64,000 nucleotides of DNA from Nematostella vectensis (taxonomy: Eukaryota > Cnidaria > Anthozoa > Actiniaria > Edwardsiidae). This document shows, piece by piece, positions 1 to 12,800 of the stretch (position 1 is its first letter; every line of letters begins with the position of its first letter). Made by a program: the position numbers and the translations under genes. The stretch spans positions 8,416,001 through 8,480,000 of the forward strand of contig NC_064034.1 in assembly GCF_932526225.1 (NCBI RefSeq), given 5' to 3'. The notes below the pieces were generated by a model. The model saw only the letters and a list, made by a program, of their open reading frames with translations, did no database searches and was not told the origin of the DNA.

Positions 1-142
1 CAAGCAGCCCTTGCCCGGATTATAGACCAATGACCCTTCGACTTAGAAAGCGCATAAAGAAAGCATCATGGCTACCTCCATAAACCTTACTTTATCCCGT
101 GCCTGAGGTTATCATCAACAGCATATTCAAATAAGAAGGTAC

Positions 143-801
143 CTTGTAGACAATGCAAGCCGATGTAATTAGCAGGGCAAATGCAATCAAATCCTCCTTT
201 CAGGTTGACGCAGGTTCCTCCATTGCTACATGGGTTACCAATACACTCGTCTCTATCTAAAATAATATATAAAAAATACAAGCATTTAAGATTCATATAG
301 AGTCATTGCCTAAAGCTACACGGCTAGACCAGAAATTCTAGAGAAGAACAACAACAGCGGGAGAAACAAACATGGATTGATACCAAAAAGGCATATGAAT
401 CAAATCAGCTATGGTATAACATACAACAACATACAACAGCGCTATTTTATCGCTGGTCTCACCATATTCACAATTAGGCCCTTCGTACTCTGGTGTGCAA
501 TAGCATATGAAGCTGCCGTTTGTATTTTGACAAGTTCCGCCATTTTGACACCACCCTGGCTTTGTGCACTCGTCAAAGTCTGGAAAGAAAGCAGAGTAAA
601 GGACAAATTGAAATCTAGCAATAAAACAGTTGCAATCGCGTGTGAAACGTTTAGAAAGCGTCATTAAATAATTACTTTATAACATACCCTCTGTGCATGT
701 GTTCCCTTGGTAGTTATCGGGGCATTCACATTTAAAGCCGCCATCGGTGCTTGTGCAAACTCCATTGTTTTTGCAGGGAAAGAGGGCGCACTGATCCACA
801 G
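143..801 (-). CDS. Gene A EGF triplet (688-801, 463-579, 143-256)
   Basis: Three phase 1-1 EGF exons of 114, 117 and 114 bp after vWA-C. The second starts DFDEC and the third DRDEC, both calcium-type starts. The last exon ends at a GTACCT donor, so the gene continues beyond the left edge. Confidence 0.82.
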
Positions 802-3800
802 CTAGAGACAAAATTATTAGAATACCGGTATGTCAGGCGACGCGATTATCCGGGAACTTAAGTTTTTACGTAGAGAGTCCGTGGTAAACGTCCTACTAAA
901 AAAAACATCTGTCATATATCTCACTATAATCATCGCTAAAATCATCCACTGCAACAATTCAGGGGCGTAGTCGGGATCCCTAATAGACATTAGACGTTTT
1001 CTTTAGTATCTTAAATAAATGTCCCATGCATGTACTCTATTTTGGCTTTAAGGTGGTGGACCGTGTCTTCAGAAGGCTACGCTATATGGCTGACGATGTT
1101 TAAACGATGTTTAAACAGTACAGTACTTAGATTTTGGAACGATATTTGAATAAGTTTACCTGTGCATATTTGACCTCCCAAATTCTCTGTAATGGAGTTC
1201 ATTTGTACAAAGTCCACGTTAAAAACGTGGTCCTTATCTGGATCCGAAGAAATTTCCTTTAGTTCGGCTTCATCAGATAGAGGTCCAATTCCCACAGCAA
1301 ATATCTGTACTCCGAAACTTTTCAGTGCAGCCGCAGGCTCGCTAACATGATCATTCGCAGCGCCATCCGTAAGCACAATAAGAACATTCTTTACTCCCTT
1401 TCGTGGGGCTTTTTGGTACACCTCTTCCAATGTAAAAGTCAAAGCTCTCCCAGTGTATGTGGTATAGCCGGGATAAGGCATATTGTCCACTGCTTTACTA
1501 ATGTCATTGATATCGTTGTATTGTCCAAAATTGAATATCAATTCGGGAGTTGTGGAGTAAACAACTAGCGCAACTTGCGTGTTGGATTCCGAAACCTGAA
1601 ATGATTTCGTCAGGGTTTTAATGAAATTCTTGAAACGACCATAGTTGTTTGGATCCGCGCCATTTATGCTCCCAGAACCATCGACCACAAATGCGAGATT
1701 GAATTGCTGAATGGAGCAAGCTTGGAAGAGAAAAAACATTTACTAGTCAAAATCACAAAACCTTCTCGCATCCTTTTTACGGGGGTTCCAAGTTACCTTG
1801 GTTTGCTTTAGTATAGCTAAATAACCGTTATCACAACCCCACGTTGGTAAGCTCTTTACAATAAGTTCACGTTTACAAAAACGTTACAAATTTCATCCAT
1901 TCAATTACTTAAACAGGTCAGAATGTCAAAGGGCATCTATCTAAACTCAATCCAATTTCTATCAAAAACACGAAAGCTATACAAACTAGAAAAACAAAAT
2001 CAATACTTGTCAGGATGTTTTTAAATGCTTGTTAAATGTCCAGTGAGACATGCTAGAGCGAGGTGGAAGACTTACCTATTTCACAGTTGACTCCTTTTAC
2101 TCCAATAGGACAAGCGCATATGTAGCTACCTTCAGTATTTTTACATACTGCTCCATTCTTACATGGATTATCCAAGCACTCATTGACGTCTGAAACAAGA
2201 AAAAAAATATCGGAAAGGGCTTTACACTGCAATATTTATTTTCAAAAACAGCAAATCTATGAAAACCTATCGAGGCTTTGAGGGGTAAAGCTCTATTCGA
2301 ATTGATAATAATGAGACGTTGTATATAACATCACCTTCAGTGCAGTTTTGCCCGGTAAAGCCCACACTGCAACTGCAATTGTATCCATCCGGACTGGGGT
2401 TACATTTTCCAAACTTTCCGCAGGGGTCCAAGAAGCATAAATTTGATTCTAAAAATACAATGTTTTATTGGTTAAAACTCTACAAGAAAATAAAATACGG
2501 TAGGTAAATGAGCTGTGACATGTTATATGAAGCAAATTTCAGATGTTGACAATAAACAATTTACCATTTTCGCAATTTTTTCCAGAATAACTAGAAGGGC
2601 AGGTACACTGGTAGCCTAGAGACTGCGTCAAGTTGTTCATACAGGTGCCGCTATTTCTACAAGGCGAGCTGGAACATGGATCCGCAGCTGCAAAGTAGAA
2701 ATAAGTACATAATGTTGGTAACTCCTATTCTGTTGTCATTTCTAATTTTATAGTCGTTGGTGTCCGTCCGTTAGGTGCAAAACAACAACAACAATACTCC
2801 CATTTTCATAATAACGTTCAAAGTTAAACCCAAAAAGGTATGTCACACAAATTTGTTCTTACCCAGGGCAACGTATCCTAATATCATTATCAACTTGTTT
2901 ACTGGTATCGAATATTAGCCTCACCTTGACACACCACTTGCTTTGACCATCGTACACTTTGAGATAATTCCATGTACTGACTTGCATTTACTTCTCGTTG
3001 AACGTTATATTGCACTAGTTCCTTCAATTGTGATACCACCACATCGTCACCCAAACCAATCGGAACAATCTGTACACCTGCTGCTTGAAGTTTCTGCGCT
3101 GGTAGGAATACGTCGTCACTTGATCTTCCTCCAGTTAGAACAAAGAGAACCTTTCCTTTTCCGCTTTGACCCCCGATAGAAAACAGATCTAACACTGCTT
3201 GTAAGCCGCTTCCCATATTTCGGATAAACTCATTCGATTGTAAAGCGAGTTTCTCGATAGAATCAACAACGACTGATTTGTTATACGAACTTGTGAAATT
3301 GAAATAGATTTTTCCCATTTCAGCAAATTTAACAATACCTAAACGAGTGTTATTAAGGGACACATTGAACGAGTTGGTAAAGGCAATCGCCCACTGGACC
3401 ACGTGTTGAAAATCTTCTTTTGCGATAAAACTTGAAGTATCTATCAAGATCCCAACGTCATTATCTTTCTTGCAGGCTGAAACAAAAGTATAAAAAAATA
3501 ATTGAGCACTAGATAATATTGGTTCCGCCATCAGCCCTATAATACCTCCTTTATGAAGCTACATTATTAGTTTTGGATCGAGTTTGCGCTTGCCTGTTTA
3601 AATACGGACGCGCGCTATAAAAGGGACTTGCCTAGGGTAAGTCGCCATTACCCCTAGACCTCGTCAATTGCAGAGCTCCGTTACAAAACATAAAAGAATA
3701 GGATCAGACTCTAACAAGATCTAAAAATATCGTCTTTTTAAATTATTTTCTGAGAAAAGAAGACACAAATTTCAAAGGTTTTAAAGTAAAAATGATCCAG

Positions 3801-6800
3801 TTTTCGATCGTTTCTCTTTTCTTAAAAGGCTGATTGTTCAGTAAATCCTGGCCAACGGGAGACTCATTTCGCTATACCCAACGATAGCACAACGCTGTTT
3901 CGCCACCGATGAAGACATCCCGATAAAGTCTTAATCAATATGAATGTTTACCCAAAGGGTATGATTTCTCATTGTCTACACTTACTGTAGTTGCAGTTAT
4001 CTCCCCATTTTTCGATTGGGCACATACACGCGTAGCTTCCATAGGTATCAATACATTCCAAACCAGAGGAGCAGTTGAAACTGTTTGCATCGTTACACTC
4101 GTTTACACCTGTAAAATGAAGACAATAGTAATAATTTTCATGTGCTGTTTTGTGTATGAAAAAGAGCATATTTATCTACAGCTTACCGTTTTCGCAAAAG
4201 CTTCCTGTAAAGCCAGTCGGACACGTGCATGTAGTGGATCCATTCGACGTCGTACACGTCCCATTATTGTTGCATGGATTTGGGGTGCATTTATCTACGC
4301 CTTAATAAACCAAGTCACTTTTTTAGAATATTGATCATGAAAAAATAATTAACTATTACAAAACCCAACTATTAACGGACATTTAATGTTTAGTTATAGG
4401 GAAAGTATAAAATTGTATTCCAGTTTTCCCGTTTTCTTTTTACCGTTTGTACTGAAGATGGCCCGTAGCTTGTTTATTACCGACATGTCATAAATTGAAG
4501 CATATTTGCACGTTAATAATAGATTGTTGAGTCACGAAAGCACAGGGTCTTTTGTGGGGGTTGTAGATGTTACACTTACTTGTTATCATTACACCTGAAA
4601 TGCTTTGCCCTGACCCGAAAGTGTGGTAGTACGATGGCTGTTTGGCGATGGCTAACCAGTAAATTTCATTAGCATTTTTGAGTGTTAAGACAAGAATGTC
4701 GATTCTTTGGCGTTTCAGGTCTTCAGCAACCGCGGTGATAGTTTCGCTAGTAGAATTCCCTGATGTTATGAGAACTAGCATTTTAGCGGTGTTGTCACGT
4801 GCAGCTGGAAACAAGCTATTGTTTATGTATTTCAGCGCTTCTTCCAAATTAACATCCGGTCTTCCATCATATTTAGCTAATGATAGTCCTTCAAGCACTC
4901 CATTGTTGCTGGAATACGTTTTAAAGCCAAATACAACGGTAGTGTTGTAGGAAAACTGTACCATCGCAACGTTGACTGTATCATTACTAACCAAAACGCT
5001 GTTTACGATGCTTTTACTAAACTCAATTGAAGTATTGAAGTTGGTAGCACCCATTACCGAAGATGACTCCACCAGGAATGCCAGGTCGAGCTTTAACTTC
5101 GATTGAATATCTATTGAATACCAAAAAGAATCAGACAAATGCAACTCATCGCTATCATATTTGTAAAATTGTATTTGTAATAAGTTAAGGTTGCATAGGA
5201 TCAAATTTAATATTTAAGGGGGGAACGACCGGGTGTGAAAAATTTAGGGGTGTTATTGAACAATAACATATTGAATTGTCACAAAAATGGAATTACATAT
5301 TTGTTTTACCTGTTAATAAAAAAGTTTTTTTAAAACCTTAAAAGGTTTTTGCTCTGAATATTATGTGTGAATTTTTTTAAATATTTTAAGAATAAGATAC
5401 CGAATGTTACCAACGGGTACCAAACCTCGTTTTTGTGCTGTCGGTGGCCAATCACAAAATACGGCTATTATATGAAGATTGCGATTTCAAGAGTTAATAG
5501 CAAACTGATTATCGATTACCTGGCTTATTGCTAGTAAATATTTGGAAACTGATAAATAGTGCCGGTAACTAGGGCTAAATTGGAAATGAAATTGTCAAAC
5601 TCAAAGCTTTTAATCGAAATTTATAAAGAAGTTATGATCAGAATCTTTTGAGAAATTAACACTATTTTGAAACAAAAAAGGGGGTACCTAGATCGGTATA
5701 AGCGCAAAATCAAATACAAATGCAATATTTTCTTCAATTTGTAAGTAAAGCCCCATCTACACTAACAATTTTTAGTTAACAATTTTTATGTGACAATTTT
5801 TATTTGCTAGTGTAGATGTAGCAAAGTCGGTATTTTTTTTGTGGCAACTACAGTTGCTCAAAAGCTAGCAGGTTTGCTTTTTTCTCCGCAATTAAAAATT
5901 GTCAGACATGAAAAATTGCTAGTGTAGATGCCAACAAAAATAGTTGTCAACTAAAAATAGTTAGTGTAGATAGGGCTTAGAGCATGTAATTTTACATGCG
6001 CGCGCTAAATGACGCAATCTTCGATCGCAGATGGGTGGGCAATGCAAGCTTAATCTCGCCAAAATACTTTTTAGAATGACTTAAATTCTGAAATTGCAAA
6101 TAAGCTTGTTAATGAACAAAGCAGCACATTACTAAAAGATGTATAAACAAAAATTGGGACTTATGAGCAATAAACAGTGATGATAAAATATGGCAAAAGA
6201 CATAGCGAAGCATAACACAAGATTAATTAATCAGACTTAAGGAAACAGATAGTATGCCATGAAAGCTAATGATAATAGTTTAGTCTTTACCTGTGCAGTA
6301 CTGCCCGTAAAAGCCTGGTGCACACATACACGTAAAGCCGCTGGCTGTATTAACGCACTTGGCTCCATTAAAACAAGGATTCCCTATACACTCATCACGA
6401 TCTGGATTAAATAAAAATGTCACGGTAATGAGATAATGATCAGGCTTTACTCAACTCTCGTAAGAAAGGTCTAATGTACCAAAAAAGAACTGCAAAACTA
6501 AAAAAGTGATTGCATTCCTCTGAAGTTGGTTGGATTGCAGCCGTCTACCTTCAGACCTATATTCTATCGGGTCAATCAAAATACCCAATAGTCACACGTT
6601 CATAAACCAGAGTAATGGATATGGGCATGGTGAATCAAGCGGGGACTGTTGACAGACAATATAGGCAGATAATATGGATTGCTGGATTGCCCTAACACCT
6701 CCTACTTCAACCTCATTTGGATAGCAATTTAAGGATTTTAGGGAAAATCGCAAATTCATAGAAATCACAGAAATCCTAGAACCGCCCCTGAAAGAGTGTC

Positions 6801-9800
6801 ATGTAGTTAGTCCTGGTAAGTCTTTGACTAGGTCTAATTAATACATACCGTAGGTACAGTTTATCCCAGAGAATGTATTAGGACAAGTGCACGTGTATCC
6901 ATTCGACAAGCTTGTACATGTACCTCCATTCTTGCATGGAGCAAGAGCGCAATGGTCTTTTACTAGAAATACAGTCACATCATCATGAGACACTTCCATA
7001 GATAATGAATGCAACATGATGCAAAAATTAAGATCGGATATAGGTTATTTAAACGCTTACCAATGCAGATCCGGTCTCTGATTGCATACGCAATTAAATT
7101 CAGACCGGAATATTCTACGTGAAAAACATGAGCCGGATCTGAAGCCATATCCTTTAATTGCTGTAAAGAAACAAAACTGCCAACACCAACGCTGATAATA
7201 TGCACCCCATCGTCACGCAACTTCTTAGCAGGATCAGTCACGCTATCCTGGGAAAGACCATCGGTTATGACAATAACAATGGTTGTGACATTTTTCCGTT
7301 TAGATGCTTGTAATACATCCGTTCTCGCTAGGATTAGTGCTTTGCCAGTATAGGTTGTGCCTCGCATTTGTTTCACATTTTCAATCACGCCTTTTGTCCT
7401 CTCAGGGGTTGAATATTGGTCTAAACTAAATTCAATTTTTGCAGTATCATTGAACTGGACAAGACCAATGTGAGTTCTATCCGATGAAACACCAAGCAAA
7501 TCAACGAGAGACATGAGGAAAGTCTTGCACTTGATAAAGTCATTATCTTGGATGCTCGAAGAACCGTCAAGTACGATGACTACGTTAGATTCCTTGATCT
7601 TGCAACCTGAAAAGAATTTGCATGACTGTTGTTATTCATCCGGGTTGCGACCTGCATCCAGAAAAAATATCATGCATGTCAAAATGCTTTTCTTGCTGAA
7701 GCGTCGTTTGAGTGATATTTTAATGATATTTTTTAAAGCCATTTACCGAAAATGATCTAACAGAAACCCCTCTCTATTAAACGCCCTCCCCTCCCTCCCG
7801 GCTTAAGAATAAACGACAAAGGAATTTCGGTAATATAAATCAATTTTAATTGCCTTCTTGCTCATTCTAAGCTTGGCTTTTACTGGGTGGACTTCCTCAA
7901 TGTCAAGAAACGCTTGCTATGCAGGATATGGTTAAACTTGATCCTGACTAGAATCCCACTGCACTTGGGTTTGTTTTTATCTTATAGTTTAAAATGAACG
8001 CCTCTCTCTAATAAACGCCTCACATCTATTGAACGCCCCCCTCCCCCTCGTTCACATTTCTTTATTGCTCTACAATGTATTTTTCTTATAATGACTTACT
8101 CAGTTCGCAGCTCTTTCCCTCGTATCCGTCAATACATTTGCAAGTATAATCGCCTGCAGAATAGGCGCAGGTTCCTCCATTTTTGCAGGGACTATTGTCA
8201 CACAGGTCGACTGCTAGAAAATAAATTTTGTAACTATAAATTTTATTTGTATTTTTAAACTGTAGGTGTTGACTAAACTTATATCGGTTCTTATTTCTAT
8301 AGGGTTCTAAGATAGGAAATGTTATCCGAGCAATGTTTCATATATAGGAAGGGTTGATCATCCGCGTTATCAAGAACAGCAGAGTCACAAATATAAAGAG
8401 AAATGTATAAACAATGAAATAGACGGTAGTTGAGTCACCAGCCTTTGAAGACAAAGTACAGAATCAATCAACATAATTGTATTATTATAAGATATCCATA
8501 ATACCTTGTGTGCAATTCGTTCCTGTATACCCTTTAGCACAACTGCATTGGTATCCCAAAGGCTCCCCGTCGTCTACTGTGCAATTGCCACCATTAGCAC
8601 AGGGGTTGTTTGTGCATATATTGATCTCTAAATTAAATAATTCAGAAATAAGATTTAGGATTTATTCATTGCCAATGATTTCGCTTGTCAAAGTACAAGA
8701 AACTTGGGATCTTTCAATTAATCTGTTCATGTGAATAAAATAAGTACAGGTTCTAGCAAATAAACATATGCTTTAGGGGATTAGTAAGAACCGTTCCATA
8801 CTTACTGATTTCACAGTTTGTTCCCGTATATCCTGATAAACATGTGCATAAATATTCTCGATCTGGGCTGTTGGTTATTTCACACGTTCCATTGTTGAAG
8901 CAAGGAAAGCTGGAACAGGGATCTGACGCTTAAGATCAAAGAAAACTTGTGTTAACCATGATAGACAAATTCAAATAAAACTAAATCTGATACATCAAAT
9001 AAAATTAATCAATTACAACAAATATTGCCACCAAATGAATGACATTTTACCTTGACAAATTCTGTCGTAGACGGCTTTCACAGATTCATCTCGATCTCCG
9101 ACGATGTCATATTCTCTAAAGTATATATACCTCTCATAGGGAGAGCTTGCCACCTCTCGCAGCTGTCCTTGGGAGTTAGTTTCCTTCGGGCCTATGGTCA
9201 AAATTTTGGTGCGAGGACCACCTTTAAACAGCCGTGCCTCATTATAAGGGTCATCACTTGAGCGACCACTTGACATTATCAGTAAAATTCTGGTTGCGTT
9301 AAGCCTGAGATGCTTATCAAACATTCCTTGGATACTCTCTATTCCATTACCAATTCTTCGCTCCTGGAATTTGTTTGGATAAGAGACTTGTTTAACAGCT
9401 CCAAGAACTCCTTCTTTTGTATTGTAAGTATCTGGCTCAAATAATGTTGTCACGTTTCTGTCATAGAGGGCTCCGCAAATTCGAGCCTCGCTAGCAGAAA
9501 TGGAAAAGAGCCCAAACAATGATTGCAAAAATTTAAGAGATTTCTCAAAGCTAGTAGACGTCACGAATCTCGATCCATCAAGTAAGAACCCGAAGTCGAT
9601 GAGATTATTGCAAGCTGTGGACAAAAAAAAGCCAAAATAAAGACAAAAAATATTCGAGATTTCAACGCTCAAAAACAAATTTCGTATCCGCGCGTGAATA
9701 TGTAATATCCTCAATTTATTGGCCACTCACTGTAATTGCAATATTGTCCGTATGTTTTTGGCAGGCAAATGCAATCAGACCCTCCATACAGATTGTAACA

Positions 9801-12800
9801 GCTTTCCCCTGGACAGGAAGACACATTTTTTGCACACTCGTCGATATCTAAAATATAGAGAATTATTTAACCGACTAACCATATAGCAAGGTATAATAAT
9901 GATAAAAATACATTTGGAGGAGCTTACCTATTTCACATCTACTTCCGTTGAATTGTGGGGTGCATTTGCAAACATAACCAGAAGACAACTTGGAACAAGT
10001 ACCTCCATTCTGGCAAGGGCTACTGGCGCATGGATCCAAATCTGAAAAAGCATACAGCGGTGAATCCCTATGCTATACATTTGTGTGTTAAAATTGTTAA
10101 TATTTCTAGAATAATAATAAACTTATGTTTTCAGCATTATTTGAGATTGTTTTTTTTGTTCTTAATTTAGTATAGAGAACCATCACATCATTATTTTTTT
10201 AATATTATTCAGAATTCTTGTACCTTGAGCAATGTGTCCCTTCAATTCTGCCGGATTTCCCTCTTTGAGTCTTGATTCAGGAAATGTAAGCAGGTGATCT
10301 GCATCTGAGGCAATAACAGCTGCATCATCGCCACTTGCTCCAACTCTTATCGCAAATACCTTCACACCCAAGTGTTTGATAGCTTGCAAATCGAGTCTGA
10401 ACTCATCACTTGACCACTGGCTGGTAAACACTACCAGAAACGTTTGCACTTCTCGAGTCATGATGAATTTTCTCACTTCTGTAAGACCTTTTCCGATGTT
10501 ACAAGTAAAGAGATTATCGAACGTTATCGTATCAATTGCTGTTATGATGGAGCTTTTATCAAAGTAGCGACTTGTGTTAAATACAGTCTTAGCGGTTTCA
10601 GAATAAGTAACAAGGCCAACATTGATACCATCTTCTGAAATAGCAGATCCTTTTACAAATTCCTTAACCAGATTAAGGCTGCCGGTGAACTTTTCAGTTC
10701 CAATGGACTTACAGGAGTCTGCCAAGAAGACTATGTCATATTTCCTGACATTGTCTACTACAAGTAAATAAGAAAAAGAAAAGAAATTAGTGTATAAGGA
10801 AGACAGATGATTTACGAGGGAACAGGTTGGCACTAGCCTTCCAAAATGAGGAGGGCCAGTGTCTTGATATACAGTTAAAGAGGGAAGTACCTTTCAAACT
10901 ATATATATTTTTACATACTTTTAAAAACCGTCCTCCCCCCAAACTAAGACTATGACTAAGCGATTTTTGTACTTCTAATTTATGAATTTATATATGTAAC
11001 GTGTAACTTGTTAGTAATAAGTGTTTTTTACTGATGCCTCTTATTCAGTTTGTTGTAAATGAACTGCCAAAGGTTTTCAATAAACACATCTATCTATTAT
11101 CTATCAAAATGCCCAACTGTCTATGATTTATATGACCATAGTGCCAATTATCTTACGTATTTCGCAGGTAAGGCCCGTATACCCCTCTTTGCAATCGCAC
11201 TTGAACGAGCCGAGAGTATTGATGCAAAGTGCGTCATTCTTGCATAACATATGATAACACTCGTCAACATCTGAAAAGGTGAAAAAGTAATCAAGCCGTT
11301 TTTTAGTCCATCAGACTGTTACAGACGAGTTCCAGTTTAAATTAGTACACCAAACAAATACTTACCTTCGCCGCAACTGTATCCTTGGTAACCAAGTGGG
11401 CAGCTCGATTGCGCTGAAGACAAAAAAGAAACCTTTATGTTATTCGAAACAAAAATTCGAAAATCCTCCGTAAATTTTGGCTCATTTTATTTTGCTACCT
11501 GACTCTCGGACAGAGCTTTGGATCTCTGGAATCAACTCAAAATACGGAAATCATTTTACTATCACGCCCAATGTTTGTCTTAGTACGACCGTTTGCAAAG
11601 GGTCTAACGAAGTTCAACTGAAACTACTCTGTAATCTTTTTTGATTTTTTCTTCTTCCCAGCCCTAAGCAATAAACGTGCTTTTCGTCGCTCTTTTCGAT
11701 GTGTCAGAGTAGAGTACATCAATTCATTTGTTAGATAAAAATAAATTTACTCATTGACCCCTGTTATCTTTTAAATAGAGTAATGGGTATTTGTTTGTTA
11801 CATATTGCTTACAGGCAGCCCAAAGGGAAGGGGGGTTCAAACCGCTAAATCCTCCACCTAGATCCGCTACTGAAACCTATACAAAGTCACAGGCTTAGAA
11901 CAGTGAAGAACAACGATCGTGTTAAATCACGGAAAATAGATAACATATGAATAAATTACATGGGTTCCCTATATTCTATAAAACTTTCTGATGGCTTCCG
12001 ACTATGGTCATTTAGTAAGCTGACTTTTGTCGCTTCCATTTGTTACTAGAATAAAAATCAAGCGAACACTAGCTAATGGCACACTCTAGAATATGGCGCA
12101 GGATTAAGCGATGTACCCAATCAATATCATATCAAGAAATTTTGGGGAAGGACTGTCTTGTTGCGATACTAATTTACCGCTAATTATTAGAAATGTTATT
12201 GTGAAATCAAAGGTTTAGCTCTCGTTAATTAAAATGTGTTCTTTGTTTTGGCGTTTAAATATTTGTGACAAACCCCTTAAAGCCTGTTTCAAGCAACAAC
12301 CACAATTCCCAGACGATCAATATAATAAAAAGGCTTCAACGAAGCAAATCGAGCAAACCTTACGACACGATACTTACGATATTTATTTTGACAATATGTT
12401 ATAACTATTATTTTTAAAATAAAATTAGTATAATGATATTTTAAAAATATGCACGGCACATTCCTTAGAATAAAAATAAAATAAAAAAAACATAGAAATA
12501 ATAGATCAAACAGCTTACTTTTACTGGGTTTAAAAACATTTTCATTCACCCCAAATCATAATTTTTGGTGCAAAGTTCAGTTTTTCTGGACATTTTGATC
12601 AACTTGATTAGTCGATTTTTTAAATCTTTTAAAGTTTTAGTACAAGAAATTGTGTCCTTTTATTTTGCTGTATGGTCCTCTTGATTATAACATTAATAAG
12701 CATTCTGTGACTTTATACAAAATTCTGTGACATCATGCAATTGCATAATGGCGTCACGAAAACTCGATTAGTTTAGCTACGTTTACCCATCAAGTTAACA

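Noticed and set aside
5111-5204. Upstream extension of the 4580-5110 vWA ORF to an ATG at 5204
   Set aside because: The extension has no vWA similarity and a good acceptor (TTGGTATTCAATAG) restores phase 1 at 5110.
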